Shown here: positions 31,530 to 41,234 of the stretch, in pieces | Position numbering within the stretch: position 1 is the first letter of the stretch | How the letters are laid out: every line of letters begins with the position of its first letter | DNA from: Mesostigma viride | Taxonomy: Eukaryota > Streptophyta > Mesostigmatophyceae > Mesostigmatales > Mesostigmataceae | Direction of reading: 5' to 3' | Length of the DNA: 64,000 bases | Assembly: GCA_009746045.1 (NCBI GenBank) | Contig: RPFO01000026.1 | Location: 5,167,205-5,231,204, forward strand | Notes under the pieces: model-generated | Database searches by the model: none | What the model was told of the DNA's origin: nothing | Seen by the model: only the letters and a program-made list of their open reading frames with translations | Translations under genes and position numbers: made by a program

Positions 31530-33400
31530 AGGGGTATGATGGACCCGCCATTTTGGGACTTCCTTTCCTGGACCATCCTGATGTGCGGATTCAGAGCTCA
31601 TTGCTAACCCGAGTAGGTCACGGGTCGATAGAGCTACAGTCTTACAAGTCAGTCGAGCCTCTCAGTCGCATTTGCAGCACAGTGGCTAGGCTAGCAGCAC
31701 TGTCGGGTACGGAGGGTGTAGCGTGGGGCGCTGATCTCCCGCCAGCTGCTGACCTGGTTATGCCTGCATTACTGCATCCCAACAGCCTAGGAATCACTGA
31801 GAGGGACATAGCCGCACATTCCCCGATCACATTCCCTGAGCTTGTACTGCAGATGTCAACGCCTAGTGGGTTCTCGAGCTGGTGGTGTGCATTCCGTAAG
31901 GCACTTGAGGAGTGGCAGGGCTACGGGGTGTATGAACCGCTTGACACGGTGCCGAAGGGGGCTAGGGTGCTTCCGCTGAAGATGGTGCTGTCCCACAAGG
32001 TGAAGGCAGGTGTGGAGATCTGCTACGTGAGGCCGGTATCACAAGAGTTTGCAGGTACTAGCCCGCTGGCCAAGGAGGAGCTCTACACCCCAGGGATGGC
32101 ATGGGACACGTTCAGGATGGTTAGCATGATTTTTCTTAGCTTTCTGGACGAAGGCAAGGACTACGCGTGTGCGTCCATTGATGTCAAGCGCGCATTCCCT
32201 AACTCTAGCGAGGAAGTGGCGCAAGAGGTGTGGGAGGGTACTCCGCCTCTAGTGGTGCAGACGCCGCCGTTCTGGAAGGAGGTGGTCACGTCTGAGTTCA
32301 TGGGTCTGTGCAAGGCTATAGAGGGTCTGCAGAGCGCGTCGATTGTTTGGAGGATAACCCTCATGCGTGCGTTGGGTGAGATCGCAGAGTTTGAGGTATC
32401 TCCCTACGACCCATCGTTGTTCGTGGCGCGGATGCCGTCTGGTCCTATGTTTGTACAACTGCATGGGGATGACTTGCGTGTCATTGCTTCGCGGTCAGCC
32501 TTGCATGCATTCTATGCTGACATTGGGCGGCGGTTCCCAGTGGGTGAGTTGCAGCAATTGGGGCCGCAGACGCCACGGGTGTTTTGCGGGGTGGTGCAAA
32601 CCCTGCGGGTGGTGTCGGGTAAGCACCGGATGCACTTGGGTATTCCTGACAAGTACAGGGAGGAGCTCATGCGCGATGTGGAGGAGTTGTGCGCCAAGGG
32701 TTTGTGGAGCAGATTGCGTGGCAAGCTCGGCTGGATGGCAGCGGTGTGTGGGCCTGACCTGCTGGTGTTAAGCAGGACTGTGGATGAGGTGTTGGCTCTC
32801 GTTTCTCCGTCTGTGATCAAGCAGTATGTTGCTGAGAGCCAGGGTGTAGTACTTTCTGGTTTGTCTCTTTCTCAGCCGATTGTGTTGCATTGCTTTGCTG
32901 ACACGTCTGGCGAGGGCAGGGAGCTCACCAAGACGAGAGCTCGCATGGGCGGCTTGTTTGTGCTCTCCAACCCCAAGGGCAATGGTTCGCTCTGTGGGTG
33001 GTACTCTAGGTTGTGCCGCAGGGTGGCAGTTGGATCGGATACCAATGAGTGTCGCGGGGTGTGTGAGTGCATCAAGGCGTCCCTGTATCTAGAGCAATTT
33101 CTGCGCTGGATGGGCAAGTGGCTGGATGCTCGTTTGGTACTGACCACGACTGTGCATACCGACAGTCAGCCGCTTGTGAGTTTCATTCTCAACAGCCTGT
33201 CCAGGACGCGCGACCTGGATTTCCTACTACTCAAGGAACTGTCATACGCAGTGAGCGTGCTTCATCTACCTGGGAAGCTCAACCCGGCTGATGCGCTGAC
33301 CAAGCTGTTCGCTGGGGCGCGCGACCAGTATCGCCTCCTGCGGATGGTCATGGGGGGCTCTCTCGGGGATCTGCAAGGACTGCTGGATGGTTTGATGTAG
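31523..33400 (+). CDS. Copia-1 protease end, reverse transcriptase and RNase H
   Basis: The first residues, EGYDGPAILGLPFLDHPD, match the hydrophobic-hydrophobic-Gly (ILG) strand of retropepsins. The RT domain follows: WWCAFRKALEEWQGYGVYEP, ACASIDVKRAF with a catalytic Asp, and FVQLHGDDLRVIA near 32455, where Copia usually has YVDD. The RNase H part has HCFADTSGEGRELTK, NECRGVCECIKASLY and TDSQPL, then LPGKLNPADALTKLF at the end. It copies element RNA into DNA. Length is normal. The true start is by frameshift from the upstream frame, not at 31523. Confidence 0.85.
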   Translation: MLEGYDGPAILGLPFLDHPDVRIQSSLLTRVGHGSIELQSYKSVEPLSRICSTVARLAALSGTEGVAWGADLPPAADLVMPALLHPNSLGITERDIAAHSPITFPELVLQMSTPSGFSSWWCAFRKALEEWQGYGVYEPLDTVPKGARVLPLKMVLSHKVKAGVEICYVRPVSQEFAGTSPLAKEELYTPGMAWDTFRMVSMIFLSFLDEGKDYACASIDVKRAFPNSSEEVAQEVWEGTPPLVVQTPPFWKEVVTSEFMGLCKAIEGLQSASIVWRITLMRALGEIAEFEVSPYDPSLFVARMPSGPMFVQLHGDDLRVIASRSALHAFYADIGRRFPVGELQQLGPQTPRVFCGVVQTLRVVSGKHRMHLGIPDKYREELMRDVEELCAKGLWSRLRGKLGWMAAVCGPDLLVLSRTVDEVLALVSPSVIKQYVAESQGVVLSGLSLSQPIVLHCFADTSGEGRELTKTRARMGGLFVLSNPKGNGSLCGWYSRLCRRVAVGSDTNECRGVCECIKASLYLEQFLRWMGKWLDARLVLTTTVHTDSQPLVSFILNSLSRTRDLDFLLLKELSYAVSVLHLPGKLNPADALTKLFAGARDQYRLLRMVMGGSLGDLQGLLDGLM

Positions 33401-33872
33401 ATCTGGGCAATGGACCATGTGGCATGAGAATTTCAGGCTGGCAGGCGTTGGGACGCATTACATGTGGGCTGGGAATGACCCCTGGATCGAGCCCATCTCA
33501 GGATGACCCAGTACGGTTGGACAACTCTATCTTGGTGGGGACGTACCCGATGGGATGGTCCTGGGTTGAGGACTTGATCGGAGGCGGGGACTGTGGTTGG
33601 TGATGTGTGAAAGTCCGTGGGTTCAGGGTGTGGTTGCTTGGAGCCGAGGCCGGTCTTTTGATCAGTCTTGTATTCTCGCTTGCTTACTTGACTTACTGCC
33701 AGATGCTGGTTGTACTGCCAGGGCGTGAATGGGCGCCAAGTGAGGGGTGCGGACTCCCCTAGTACATAGCGTCCTGTGTTAGTGCTTCCTGGTGAGGTGT
33801 CTGTCGGTTACTCTCGAGCTGAGTGAGGTAATGACTGGTGGGCTGTGTGACTGCTCGGGAAAAAGCGGCTGG
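33401..33872 (+). other. Copia-1 3' untranslated region
   Basis: This is non-coding. A purine run, GGGAAAAAGCGG at 33857-33868, four bases before the 3' LTR, may be the polypurine tract. Confidence 0.5.
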
Positions 33873-34458
33873 TGTCATATTATAGGTTTCAGCTCGCAGT
33901 CACATGAGAATAATTAATGATTGTGTGCCGGTACTTAGCCATTTTGTGGTTCGAGACGTTTGGGTTAATTCGGCGCATTGGGACTTAGCCGTTTTGAGGT
34001 TCGGCTGAATTTTGGCTTGTGTGATCCACAACGATTTAAGTTACGCTGTGTGCGTTATGCCTCGTGAGTTACGCCCTAGACTTTGGCTGTGCAGCACTGG
34101 TCCGGTACTGAGGTGCGGACTAGGATTCTGGGTACTGCCGGCTGGCGTGACAAGTGGCGAGATACTGGTGTGCGTCGATTGGTCGGTACTCGGCTGGTGT
34201 GTTGTAACGGAGGTGTGTAACGGAGATGCGTTCCCAGGCTTGCGCCGGTGCCTAGCGCCGCAGGCTAGCCTAGCCGCCTGACAGACGATGATGATCCAAA
34301 AGCCAGCATTGTGTTGCTGCGGTCCAACGGTTGTTGCTGCTATGCTGGCAATGGCTAGCTATGGTTGCGCTGGTAAATTAAGCTGGGGGCTTGGCTCTGA
34401 GTTTGTAACCTGATTACCGTAAATTATCATTCAATAAAATTCGAACTCAATTTTAACA
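33873..34458 (+). repeat. 3' LTR of Copia-1
   Basis: A near-identical copy of the 5' LTR, beginning TGTCATATTATAGG and ending TTTTAACA. A CTAG insertion makes it 4 bp longer. AATAAA lies at 34433-34438. Confidence 0.95.
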
Positions 34459-34463
34459 GGCCG

Positions 34464-35890
34464 TACTGGCTTCTACTAGCCACAGCTAGGACCGTTGCGT
34501 CCTCAGTACACTGTGTACCACAGTCATGAGATGCATGCATGGTGCAGGCTAAGCCTGTGCAGGCCCTGCCTGCCACGTGTCCTGTCCACTGTGCCCTCGG
34601 GCTGAGAGTGCACCGCCACCGCCCACCGGTCGGCAGTACTTCGGGACCTGATATCTTTCTAGTCCCTTATCTGTTTGAGGCGATTTGCAAGGCGTTGGAA
34701 AGGTCTCCTCAACCTGCATCCAACTAGCACATTGGTGCCCCAGTATGCTAACTCCTGCCGCACCCGGTTAACCAAAGCTGTAATGACGGACTGGATGCAT
34801 GCCGATCAGCACGTGAAGCGCTGCTGCTCGATGACGTCCTCGCTGCGAAACGGAGGGATGACGATGGTCCGGACGTGTTGCAGAACGCGCTCCCGATCCT
34901 CGACTTGATCGTCGACGAATTGCGCGAAGTTTCGACTGACAGGCTGTCGATCTGTGCAAGTTATAAGGATAAATCTTGCACAATTTGACGCAATTCAGAA
35001 GACTCAGCACCACCAATGTACTGGCGTTGAAACCGGAAATCTGGTTGCCTCGGTTCTTCTTGCACCATTCGATGAGCCGGCGAATTACACCACAAAAATG
35101 CCGCACGCTGCAACCCGCAACAACCCTCAGGCCTGGTCGTTCGGAAGAACGTGTTTGTAATTTGAGTTAGCGTTTACGCAATGTATAGGGATACGTTATT
35201 GCGTTGCAGCATGTTTGGAATGCTTTGTTAAAATATAGATTTACGGAGCACTTGTGCACAACATGAGTACTCTCTCTCTCTTAGCACGTGCTAAGAGAGA
35301 AGGCACAAAGTTAATTGCCAAGTCAAGACAATGTTCGTGAGGCTGGTCTCGCAAGATGACCAGTTGTCACTGGCCTATTCTTCATATACTTGCACACTGT
35401 GCTATATGCCAGGCCTGAGCAGCATCGGCTGATCTGCTCAGAATTAACACCCCTGTACAGTAATACTAATCTGTACAGCGGCCAGATCCTATACAGCATG
35501 CAGGTCTGCTATACAGGCACAGTGATCACAGAGTACAGCCCCCACAGTGATTATGGCATCTGCATCCAATAGTAGTCCAAGACCAGGCCTGCGGTACCAC
35601 AGACCACAGGTTCCTGCAGCTGTTTCCTGCGTACAACGTCTTAATCCAATACCGCGTCGTAGCCAATTAAAGCACCTAATTCCTGTCAGCCCAGGAATTA
35701 CTGTCGGCCCAACATGCCGTCGGCTGCCAGATAAAGTAAATATTCACGTGCGCCGGCTTGGGCAATAGCCGGCTCGCGCTCGCACGCGACCGGGAAGTCG
35801 GAATGCCATAGCTTTCTTGATACTCGTCGGAATGAAGTGAACTCGTTCCGGTGGCGCTGGAATCGTAGAGATATGCCGAATCAGGAACAC
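34464..35890. other. Region right of Copia-1, no confident gene
   Basis: A plus-strand stretch at about 34780-34985 reads as NDGLDACRSAREALLLDDVL, then DVLQNALPILDLIVDELREV. It is coding-like but has no start and matches no family I know. It was continuous with 26323 before Copia-1 inserted. A palindrome lies at 35275-35300. The rest shows nothing. Confidence 0.35.
35275..35300. repeat. Perfect 26-bp palindrome
   Basis: TCTCTCTTAGCAC is followed directly by its complement GTGCTAAGAGAGA. The centre is GCACGTGC. It could extrude a cruciform or be a binding site; no gene start is near. Confidence 0.85.
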
Positions 35891-35929
35891 GCCAATGCGC
35901 TTGGCGTTTTAACTGTTTGTGCATAAAAA

Positions 35930-36426
35930 GTATAATAAGCACTAGCTAGTTGTACAACTCAGAACCGGCGCGGCGCGGAAGTCATGGGCTCGAGACCTTG
36001 TGGGGACAGTGCCGAGCAGGGATTATTTGGGAGGATCTGCCGGGGCACCGGTTGGACCTAATTAATCGCCTCGTGAGGTAGATATCGGACCTTCCCGGGA
36101 GTAATATCGAATCAGTACTTCGAACGATATCGACTACGCCCAAGAAAGCTGACCCCATAGGATGGGGTCACCCTCGTGAAACGTAGGACTTAGTAATTCA
36201 ATGCGGAAGTAAAACCCTAGTTCGGGAGCCGCTTAAGATTTCGCCCCATCGACGCGCAAGGTTTAAGTTGTACAATTGCTAGTGCTTATATTTTTTATAT
36301 GCGCAAACCTTTTGACCCAGGTTAACGCATATTCTTACATCCTGCGCCTGTGATGTATAAGAATGTGCGTTAACCTTGGTCAAAAGGTTTGCGCATAAAA
36401 AGGATAAGCACTAGCTTGTACAACTG
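35930..36426 (-). repeat. Hairpin repeat X, copy 3 (inverted)
   Basis: In reverse complement it matches the two copies at 38184-38535 and 38553-38920: a long terminal hairpin (36266-36426), then GGGGCGAAATCTT, a CGATTAATTAGG motif, GCTCGGCACTGTCC and a closing stem. A second copy of one hairpin arm (ATAAGCACTAG...TTGTACAACT) lies at 35932-35955, so the body is flanked by arm sequences on both sides. No coding capacity. Confidence 0.65.
36266..36426. repeat. Long hairpin of repeat X copy 3
   Basis: The arms (AGTTGTACAA...CTAGTGCTTAT and ATAAGCACTAG...TTGTACAACT) enclose a second inner stem built on GCGCAAACCTTTTGACC and GGTCAAAAGGTTTGCGC. Total length is about 160 bp. Confidence 0.8.
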
Positions 36427-36476
36427 CAGATGAGGAGCTCTATACGCCAGCCGGGATCAATTAATTAATTAAAAGA

Positions 36477-36495
36477 CACGTGACTGCGTCACGTG
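36477..36495. repeat. 19-bp near-palindrome, second copy
   Basis: CACGTGACTGCGTCACGTG, identical to 345-363 and in the same position relative to a TTAA tail. Sequence beyond the palindrome is not shared. Confidence 0.7.
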
Positions 36496-36699
36496 AGCAT
36501 AAGTCCTCAGTGGGAGGGAAACATGGGATGGAATGGATGGTATAAGCTAGCTAGGTCCTAGTTACAGGGGTGTGGGCACCGCGGCCCGAATCGCTATGAA
36601 TTAATGCCATACGCGGCCACACGCGGAGCCCCCACAGGCTTGGGGGTGGTCTCCGTCATTAAACTACTTGCCATCTATCCTTGCGCACCATCTGCCTCC

Positions 36700-37200
36700 A
36701 TATTACAGACAAACCAGGAGGCTGCCCGGGGGTGAGCCCGTCACGTCTAGTGCGCAGCATCTTGGTGACGGCGCCGTCGAGTCGTTGCTCCAGCTCCTGC
36801 GTCAGTGTCCAGACCTGTCTCGGCGCCGTAGGTCAGGATCGTCAGAATGACGACCTTGAAGAGGTCACGCTTGACGAGCCGGGGTAGGGCGGGGTTGCTC
36901 CACCAGCGGCGGTGGTCATGCATGGAGGTGCGCCCACGCCATGCCGATCCGTGTCGTCATGTCGTCCTCGCAGTCGGGAAGCCAACTGCCGAGCAGCTTG
37001 AAGCGGCCTGAAGGAGGGTAGTTGACCTCGGCATCGTCTAAGAGGCGGAGTGTGGGTGGGGGCCCTGCCATGCGGAGGGCCAGGGCCTCCGTTTGGGGCT
37101 GATTTCTAGACCAACCGCCCGAGCCTCGAGCGCCAGGCAGTCCAGCCAAAGTTGGGCAGACTCCGGCTTCTCGATGACCAGCCGGGATGCTGCACGACAA
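36700..37200 (-). pseudogene. LINE-C reverse transcriptase C-terminal fragment
   Basis: Minus-strand frames read RFKLLGSWLPDCEDDMTTRI and GMAWAHLHA, then in another frame VKRDLFKVVILTILTYGAE. This is the same conserved segment as in LINE-A and LINE-B but a third family. It is broken by stops and frameshifts. Confidence 0.7.
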
Positions 37201-38183
37201 ATGGAGGATTTTGCTGTACGTGCATTTCAGTCTTGTCTTTTCTGGTCAAAGGTATTCCCTATGGCTCTGCTTTGATACTAAGATTTCAAGAGGGCTTTTC
37301 TGAACCGGGAGATCAGGATCGAGGAGGCAAAGGAGACTTAGTTAGCTTGGCGCACAATTCCGTCTTTCTTTGTTAGTGTGCCTGCAGTGTGGAAGGCAGA
37401 ATTGAGAGCAAGGTATACCTCAGAGAATTGTCAAGGGGCCGGGTAGAAGGCCTTATTAGGTCAAGTCCTATCATCTGGAGGAAGAGTCTGGAAACGTTCC
37501 TCAGGTCTGTCTGTGGATTTTCAGTGTCCCCATGCAGTTGATCCTTGCTTGTTCCAGGCTAGCTTTGGTGGTGGCTTTGGTGGCTTTAATTGGTGGCTTT
37601 GGTGGCTTTGGTGGCTCAGCCAGTATTTGCATGCCTGAGTCCCTGATATGGCGATGAATCATCTGCATCTCATGGGTCCTCCCTCCAGCTCAGTGGATGG
37701 AGATGACTTGTTCAGGATCCTGAAGAGGTTTGAGCTGGGTATAATTTCCAGCACATCGTTGATTGAGGATGAGCCCATGGTGGTGTTTAATTAATTGTGG
37801 AATGCAGGGCGACATTGATCCAGTGGCGGCAGCAGGGTACGTGGTCTATAAGACTGGAGCGTGGTAAGGATTACTGATCCCCAGCATGCAGATCATCGAT
37901 ACCTTGCAGGAGCCCATCACCCAGGCCAGATGTGCAACAATACGCGGTATGTTGGCATCATAATGGCTGCATGGCCAGCATTTGCGCTCCTGACCTAGCT
38001 TCTGGTACTGAGTCGGTTGACCGATTCCCAGCTGGTAGAGGTGGGTGCTGCAAGAGCGTGGTAGAGGCTGTTTTTTTGTCTTCCCTCTCATCGGCCCGGC
38101 TGGGTCCAGTGGATTTGTACAAGCCTTTTGACATGGTTCTCTATGTAGACAGTTCTAGTCTATGAAGGATAGTACATACTGTA
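37201..38183. other. Spacer with no recognised gene
   Basis: A (GGTGGCTTT)n-like run at 37564-37618 is the only repeat. Short frames here have no recognisable motif. Confidence 0.4.
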
Positions 38184-38535
38184 GTTGAATAGCTTTGACC
38201 TATTACTTTTTGTGCGTCCACGTACTCAAGGTTGACGCACATCCTGCGCAGGATGTGCATCAACCTTGAGTGGACGCACAAAAAGTAATAGCTAAAACGC
38301 TATTCATTCGTTTGCGCGTGGGGCGAAATCTTTTGGCAGCTCCCTAACTACATAGGGCACTAAGTCCGCATCGAATAACTAATTATTTCATATTAATCCC
38401 GGGTGGGTTCGATATCTACCAGTCGTGCGGCAATTAATTAGGCTCAGCCGGCGGTGCTCTGCTATTAGGCCGGTTTTCCCCTATATTACCCCGATCGGCA
38501 CTGTCCGCACGAGGTTTCAAGCCCGGGGCGCCTCA
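38184..38535 (+). repeat. Hairpin repeat X, copy 1
   Basis: A hairpin at 38184-38307 (AGCTTTGACCTATTACTTTT... with centre CATCCTGCGCAGGATG) is followed by GGGGCGAAATCTTTTGGCAG, ATTAATCCCGGGTGGGTTCG, TCGTGCGGCAATTAATTAGG, CGGCACTGTCCGCACGAGG and TTTCAAGCCC. CGTGCGG and CCGCACG can pair and close the body. Confidence 0.75.
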
Positions 38536-38552
38536 CTTGCGCTAAGCTCTAA

Positions 38553-38920
38553 GTTGAATAGCTTTTTAGCTATTGCTTTTCGTGCGTCCACTTGAGCAAG
38601 GCTGACGCACATCCTGCGCACGATGTGCTTGCACAGGATGTGCGTCAGCCTTGCTCAAGTGGACGCACAAAAAGTAATAGCTAAAACGCTATTCAAGTTA
38701 AAACCTTTGCGTGTGGGGCGAAATCTTTTGGCGGCTCCCTAACTACATAATAAGGCTCTAATTCCGCATCGAATTAGTAATTTGATATTAATCCCGGGTG
38801 GGTTCGATATCTGCCTCGTGCGGCGATTAATTAGGCGATCGGGCGGCGGTGCTCTGCTATTAGGCCGGTTTTCCCCAAATAATCCCGCTCGGCACTGTCC
38901 GCACGAGGTTTCGATCGAAC
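38553..38920 (+). repeat. Hairpin repeat X, copy 2
   Basis: A direct repeat of copy 1. The hairpin (38553-38697) is longer and nearly perfect. The body ends with CCGCACGAGG, then TTTCGATCGAACCC, which can pair with GGGTTCGAT near 38808. The stem sequence differs from copies 1 and 3, yet pairing is kept. Confidence 0.75.
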
Positions 38921-39478
38921 CCCCCCATTGATCCAATTTACATTCGGGTGGATGCCACTCACTTTGGTGGTAAATAACAAAATTTTCAAAATTGATCATT
39001 TTGCTTCCAAAACCATGTACAAACATCATCCAAGGCCTAAGAACCAAGATTCATGGGGAAATGGTGCTTGTTTGCACCAAATTACACGCATTTTGGTATA
39101 CAGGTACAATGTCACAACTACCTTGTGCGCAGCTCCCGCAGCTGTGGAACAGTCATGCCCGCACAGCAACCAGGATCTGTCTTGCCACATTTGCAGCGGG
39201 CACCGGCGTCTCGAGCAAGTACTACAGGATCGGTAGACTCCTTCAGGATTTCAGCTGCTGAGCGGCGGTCCCCGTGATCTCTCATTTCGTCTTATACAAT
39301 TTTATAGAAGCATAGAATTGAGCATAGAATAATGCATAATAGAATGCAAGCAATACTTAGTTAGCTTGTTCCCCATTTATTCGTCGCACTTCTGGCTATC
39401 CTGCAGCATTATTTCGATGTAACAAGTGCTTCCACAACCTAGCGAAATTCCAGATAAAGGGGAGCACGTTTCTAGAAA
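38921..39478. other. Spacer with unrecognised short frames
   Basis: Plus-strand frames of about 90-100 codons overlap at 38928-39277. None has a motif I can name. It is possibly the remains of a transposon gene. Confidence 0.35.
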
Positions 39479-39951
39479 TTAAATGCACCCCTGCCGACCC
39501 TGTTACCATACCACTAATTATTTTCTAGCATTCGAGGTACGAAATACACGTTTCCCACCATCCATACTGAGAACTGCCGACTAGTAGACACCTGTGAACT
39601 CACCGTGGCTTTTTCCACGTGCACGCCTGCTTTTGCTGTGCGCTGCATGTACATACTCGGCGATTTTCACCTAATTTTGGCAGCGTGCATCGTCCCTGCT
39701 GACTTGGCTCGTTCCTGGCGCGCGCCGCGCCAAGTCAGCGAGGACGATGCACGCTGCCAAAAAATTAGGTGAAAATCGCCGAGTACAGCACTGTCAGCAA
39801 AAGCGGGCATGCACGTGGAAAAAGCCATGCATGAAGATTTCACAGGTGTCTAGTCGGCAGTTCTTAGTGGGAAAAATGTATTTCGTACCTCGAGTGCTAG
39901 AAAATTAGTGGTATGGTACATAACAGAGTCGGCAGGGGTAGATTTAAGTTT
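39479..39951. mobile_element. Foldback element (about 220-bp inverted arms)
   Basis: Left arm 39479-39710 and right arm 39733-39951 are imperfect inverted copies. Matching blocks include CGATTTTCACCTAATTTT with GGTGAAAATCGCCGAGTAC, and GTACGAAATACA with TGTATTTCGTAC. The loop is about 20 bp and GC-rich. It has no coding capacity and looks like a MITE or foldback transposon. Target duplications are not evident. Confidence 0.8.
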
Positions 39952-40031
39952 TGGAACGGTGCTGTCCTTTATAGGGAATTGACGGAAATTGTTACATAAA
40001 TTCAGCGGCGAGGGAATTTTGTTGAATATAG

Positions 40032-40394
40032 ATGGATGAGCTAGAAGGAAATTTAGAGAAAGTATTCATTCAACACGAGCAGCTAGCCAAAGCTGCAGCG
40101 GCGGCGGCCAAGGCTGCGGAGGCCAGTGCTGCGGAGGCCAGTGCTGCGGAGGCCAGTGCTGCGGAGGCCAGTGCTGCGGAGGCCAAGGCTGCAGCAGCCC
40201 AATCGCCTGCAGAAGTGGTAGTGAAAAAGGAGGACGATGCGCCAACAACCGATTATCCCCCGGCTGTAGCAGACTCGTTGAACTCTCACGATGGGGGGGT
40301 CGGGAAAGCTGTGCCAACAACGGAGGCGGGGAGTGTTGCAAAGCGGCTCCGCTTTGGCACGCCGGCGAGCATGCGGGGAGCTGGCCCTCTATGA
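40032..40394 (+). CDS. Small Ala/Glu-repeat protein, unknown
   Basis: A 120-codon frame with a plausible start (ATGGATGAGCTAGAAGG). After a helical N-terminus (DELEGNLEKVFIQHEQLAK) there are tandem EASAA repeats from a 15-bp unit GAGGCCAGTGCTGCG at about 40109-40185, then a charged tail (VVVKKEDDAPTTDYPP, SVAKRLRFGTPASMRG). It may be a coiled-coil protein or a transposon gag start. No homologue recognised. Confidence 0.35.
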   Translation: MDELEGNLEKVFIQHEQLAKAAAAAAKAAEASAAEASAAEASAAEASAAEAKAAAAQSPAEVVVKKEDDAPTTDYPPAVADSLNSHDGGVGKAVPTTEAGSVAKRLRFGTPASMRGAGPL

Positions 40395-40965
40395 CAGATA
40401 CCTGTGGATCGCCCCCATGCATCGGGGGAGGTCAGCAAAAGAAGGTGATCTTCTTGAATGCAGGAGGTGGGTATCCACATTTTGCTCGCCTGGCTGGCGA
40501 GTATTTTGTCGCGGATGTTGATGCCTCCAAGCTCGTTTCACAATGATTCCGGCTTGACCGGTTGTGAGAGTAGAATGCCAAAGGACGCCATGGCTCTAGT
40601 TGCAGGAAAAGTTGCCTTTATTGAATAAGGGAAACACAGACGTAAGTCACGTCACTTCCAAGACTGCACGTAGCACTGTCAGACGACAAGGTCGCAGTGC
40701 CAAGAGAACGTGCACGCAAGAGCTAGCTTCCTAGAGCTACCAAGTCACACATATAACTTGCTAGGGACGCGTCCAAGTATTCAGCTGTACTGTCACGGCT
40801 GAAGTCTGTCAATCAATTGATCACACAGACTCTGGCACGCCTTTGGCGCGCAGATCTATCAATTGTCCATACGGCTAGTCCTGTGGACCTATCCGTATAT
40901 TACTCAGCATCAATTGCCTCATAGGTCCGGCTGGCGCGCTACAGCACGCCTACCTATCAATTGAC
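40395..40965. other. Sequence left of the DIRS-like element
   Basis: No gene. A TATCAATTG-like word recurs at 40812-40964 (several spaced copies). CCTACCTATCAATTGAC immediately precedes repeat A at 40966, and the same word follows repeat A at 55801. This suggests it belongs to the element's terminal structure. Confidence 0.4.
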
Positions 40966-41166
40966 TTGGTGAGCTATGCTCATTTTATCTAACCTGCTGA
41001 GCGGAGAATGCAACGCCGTATAGCACAAACAGAAAAAATAATTTTAGAAAAAATATCTTTTGTGCTGGCACCCGTACCCCAGCCACCCAGGTAGGGGTTG
41101 GCTGGACAGGTGGTTGCTATAAAAGGTGGGCTTCCATTCTAGGGAAGCAGGTTGTTTCTTTTGCCT
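40966..41166 (+). repeat. Terminal repeat A of the DIRS-like element (left copy)
   Basis: About 200 bp, over 90% identical to 55593-55803. It carries TTGCTATAAAAGG at 41115-41127, a clear TATA box about 110 bp upstream of the gag start, so it probably holds the element's promoter. Confidence 0.85.
41115..41127 (+). promoter_or_regulatory. TATA box of the DIRS-like element
   Basis: GCTATAAAAGG is a near-ideal TATA box and is conserved in the right-hand copy of the repeat at about 55752. A transcription start about 30 bp downstream would precede the gag ATG at 41235. Confidence 0.7.
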
Positions 41167-41234
41167 GCGAACCTCACGTGACCACATCACAAAAAACAAA
41201 ACGCAAGATAACACATCAAGCAGTATAACCCACC

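Larger units (their letters stand above)
26324..34458 (+). mobile_element. Copia-1: full-length Copia-like LTR retrotransposon
   Basis: An 8,135-bp element with 582- and 586-bp LTRs that begin TGT and end ACA, flanked by GGCCG. The LTRs differ by roughly seven substitutions and one 4-bp CTAG insertion, so the insertion is young. The order is a long leader, Gag with a CCHC knuckle, integrase, retropepsin-like domain, reverse transcriptase and RNase H. Integrase before RT places it with Copia. The protease position is unusual. Frameshifts in gag and near 31510 suggest it is now inactive, unless they are recoding sites. Confidence 0.92.
36463..37200 (-). mobile_element. LINE-C fragment, 5'-truncated
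   Basis: At the left is a TTAA-repeat tail (36459-36473), then the 19-bp palindrome at 36477-36495, also present at 345. Reverse-transcriptase C-terminal coding follows on the minus strand. The 5' cut is near 37200. Confidence 0.65.

Noticed and set aside
38440-38535. tRNA-derived SINE with a B-box-like GAGGTTTCAAGCCC
   Set aside because: No A box at proper spacing and no tRNA cloverleaf; the conserved pairing is of another kind.
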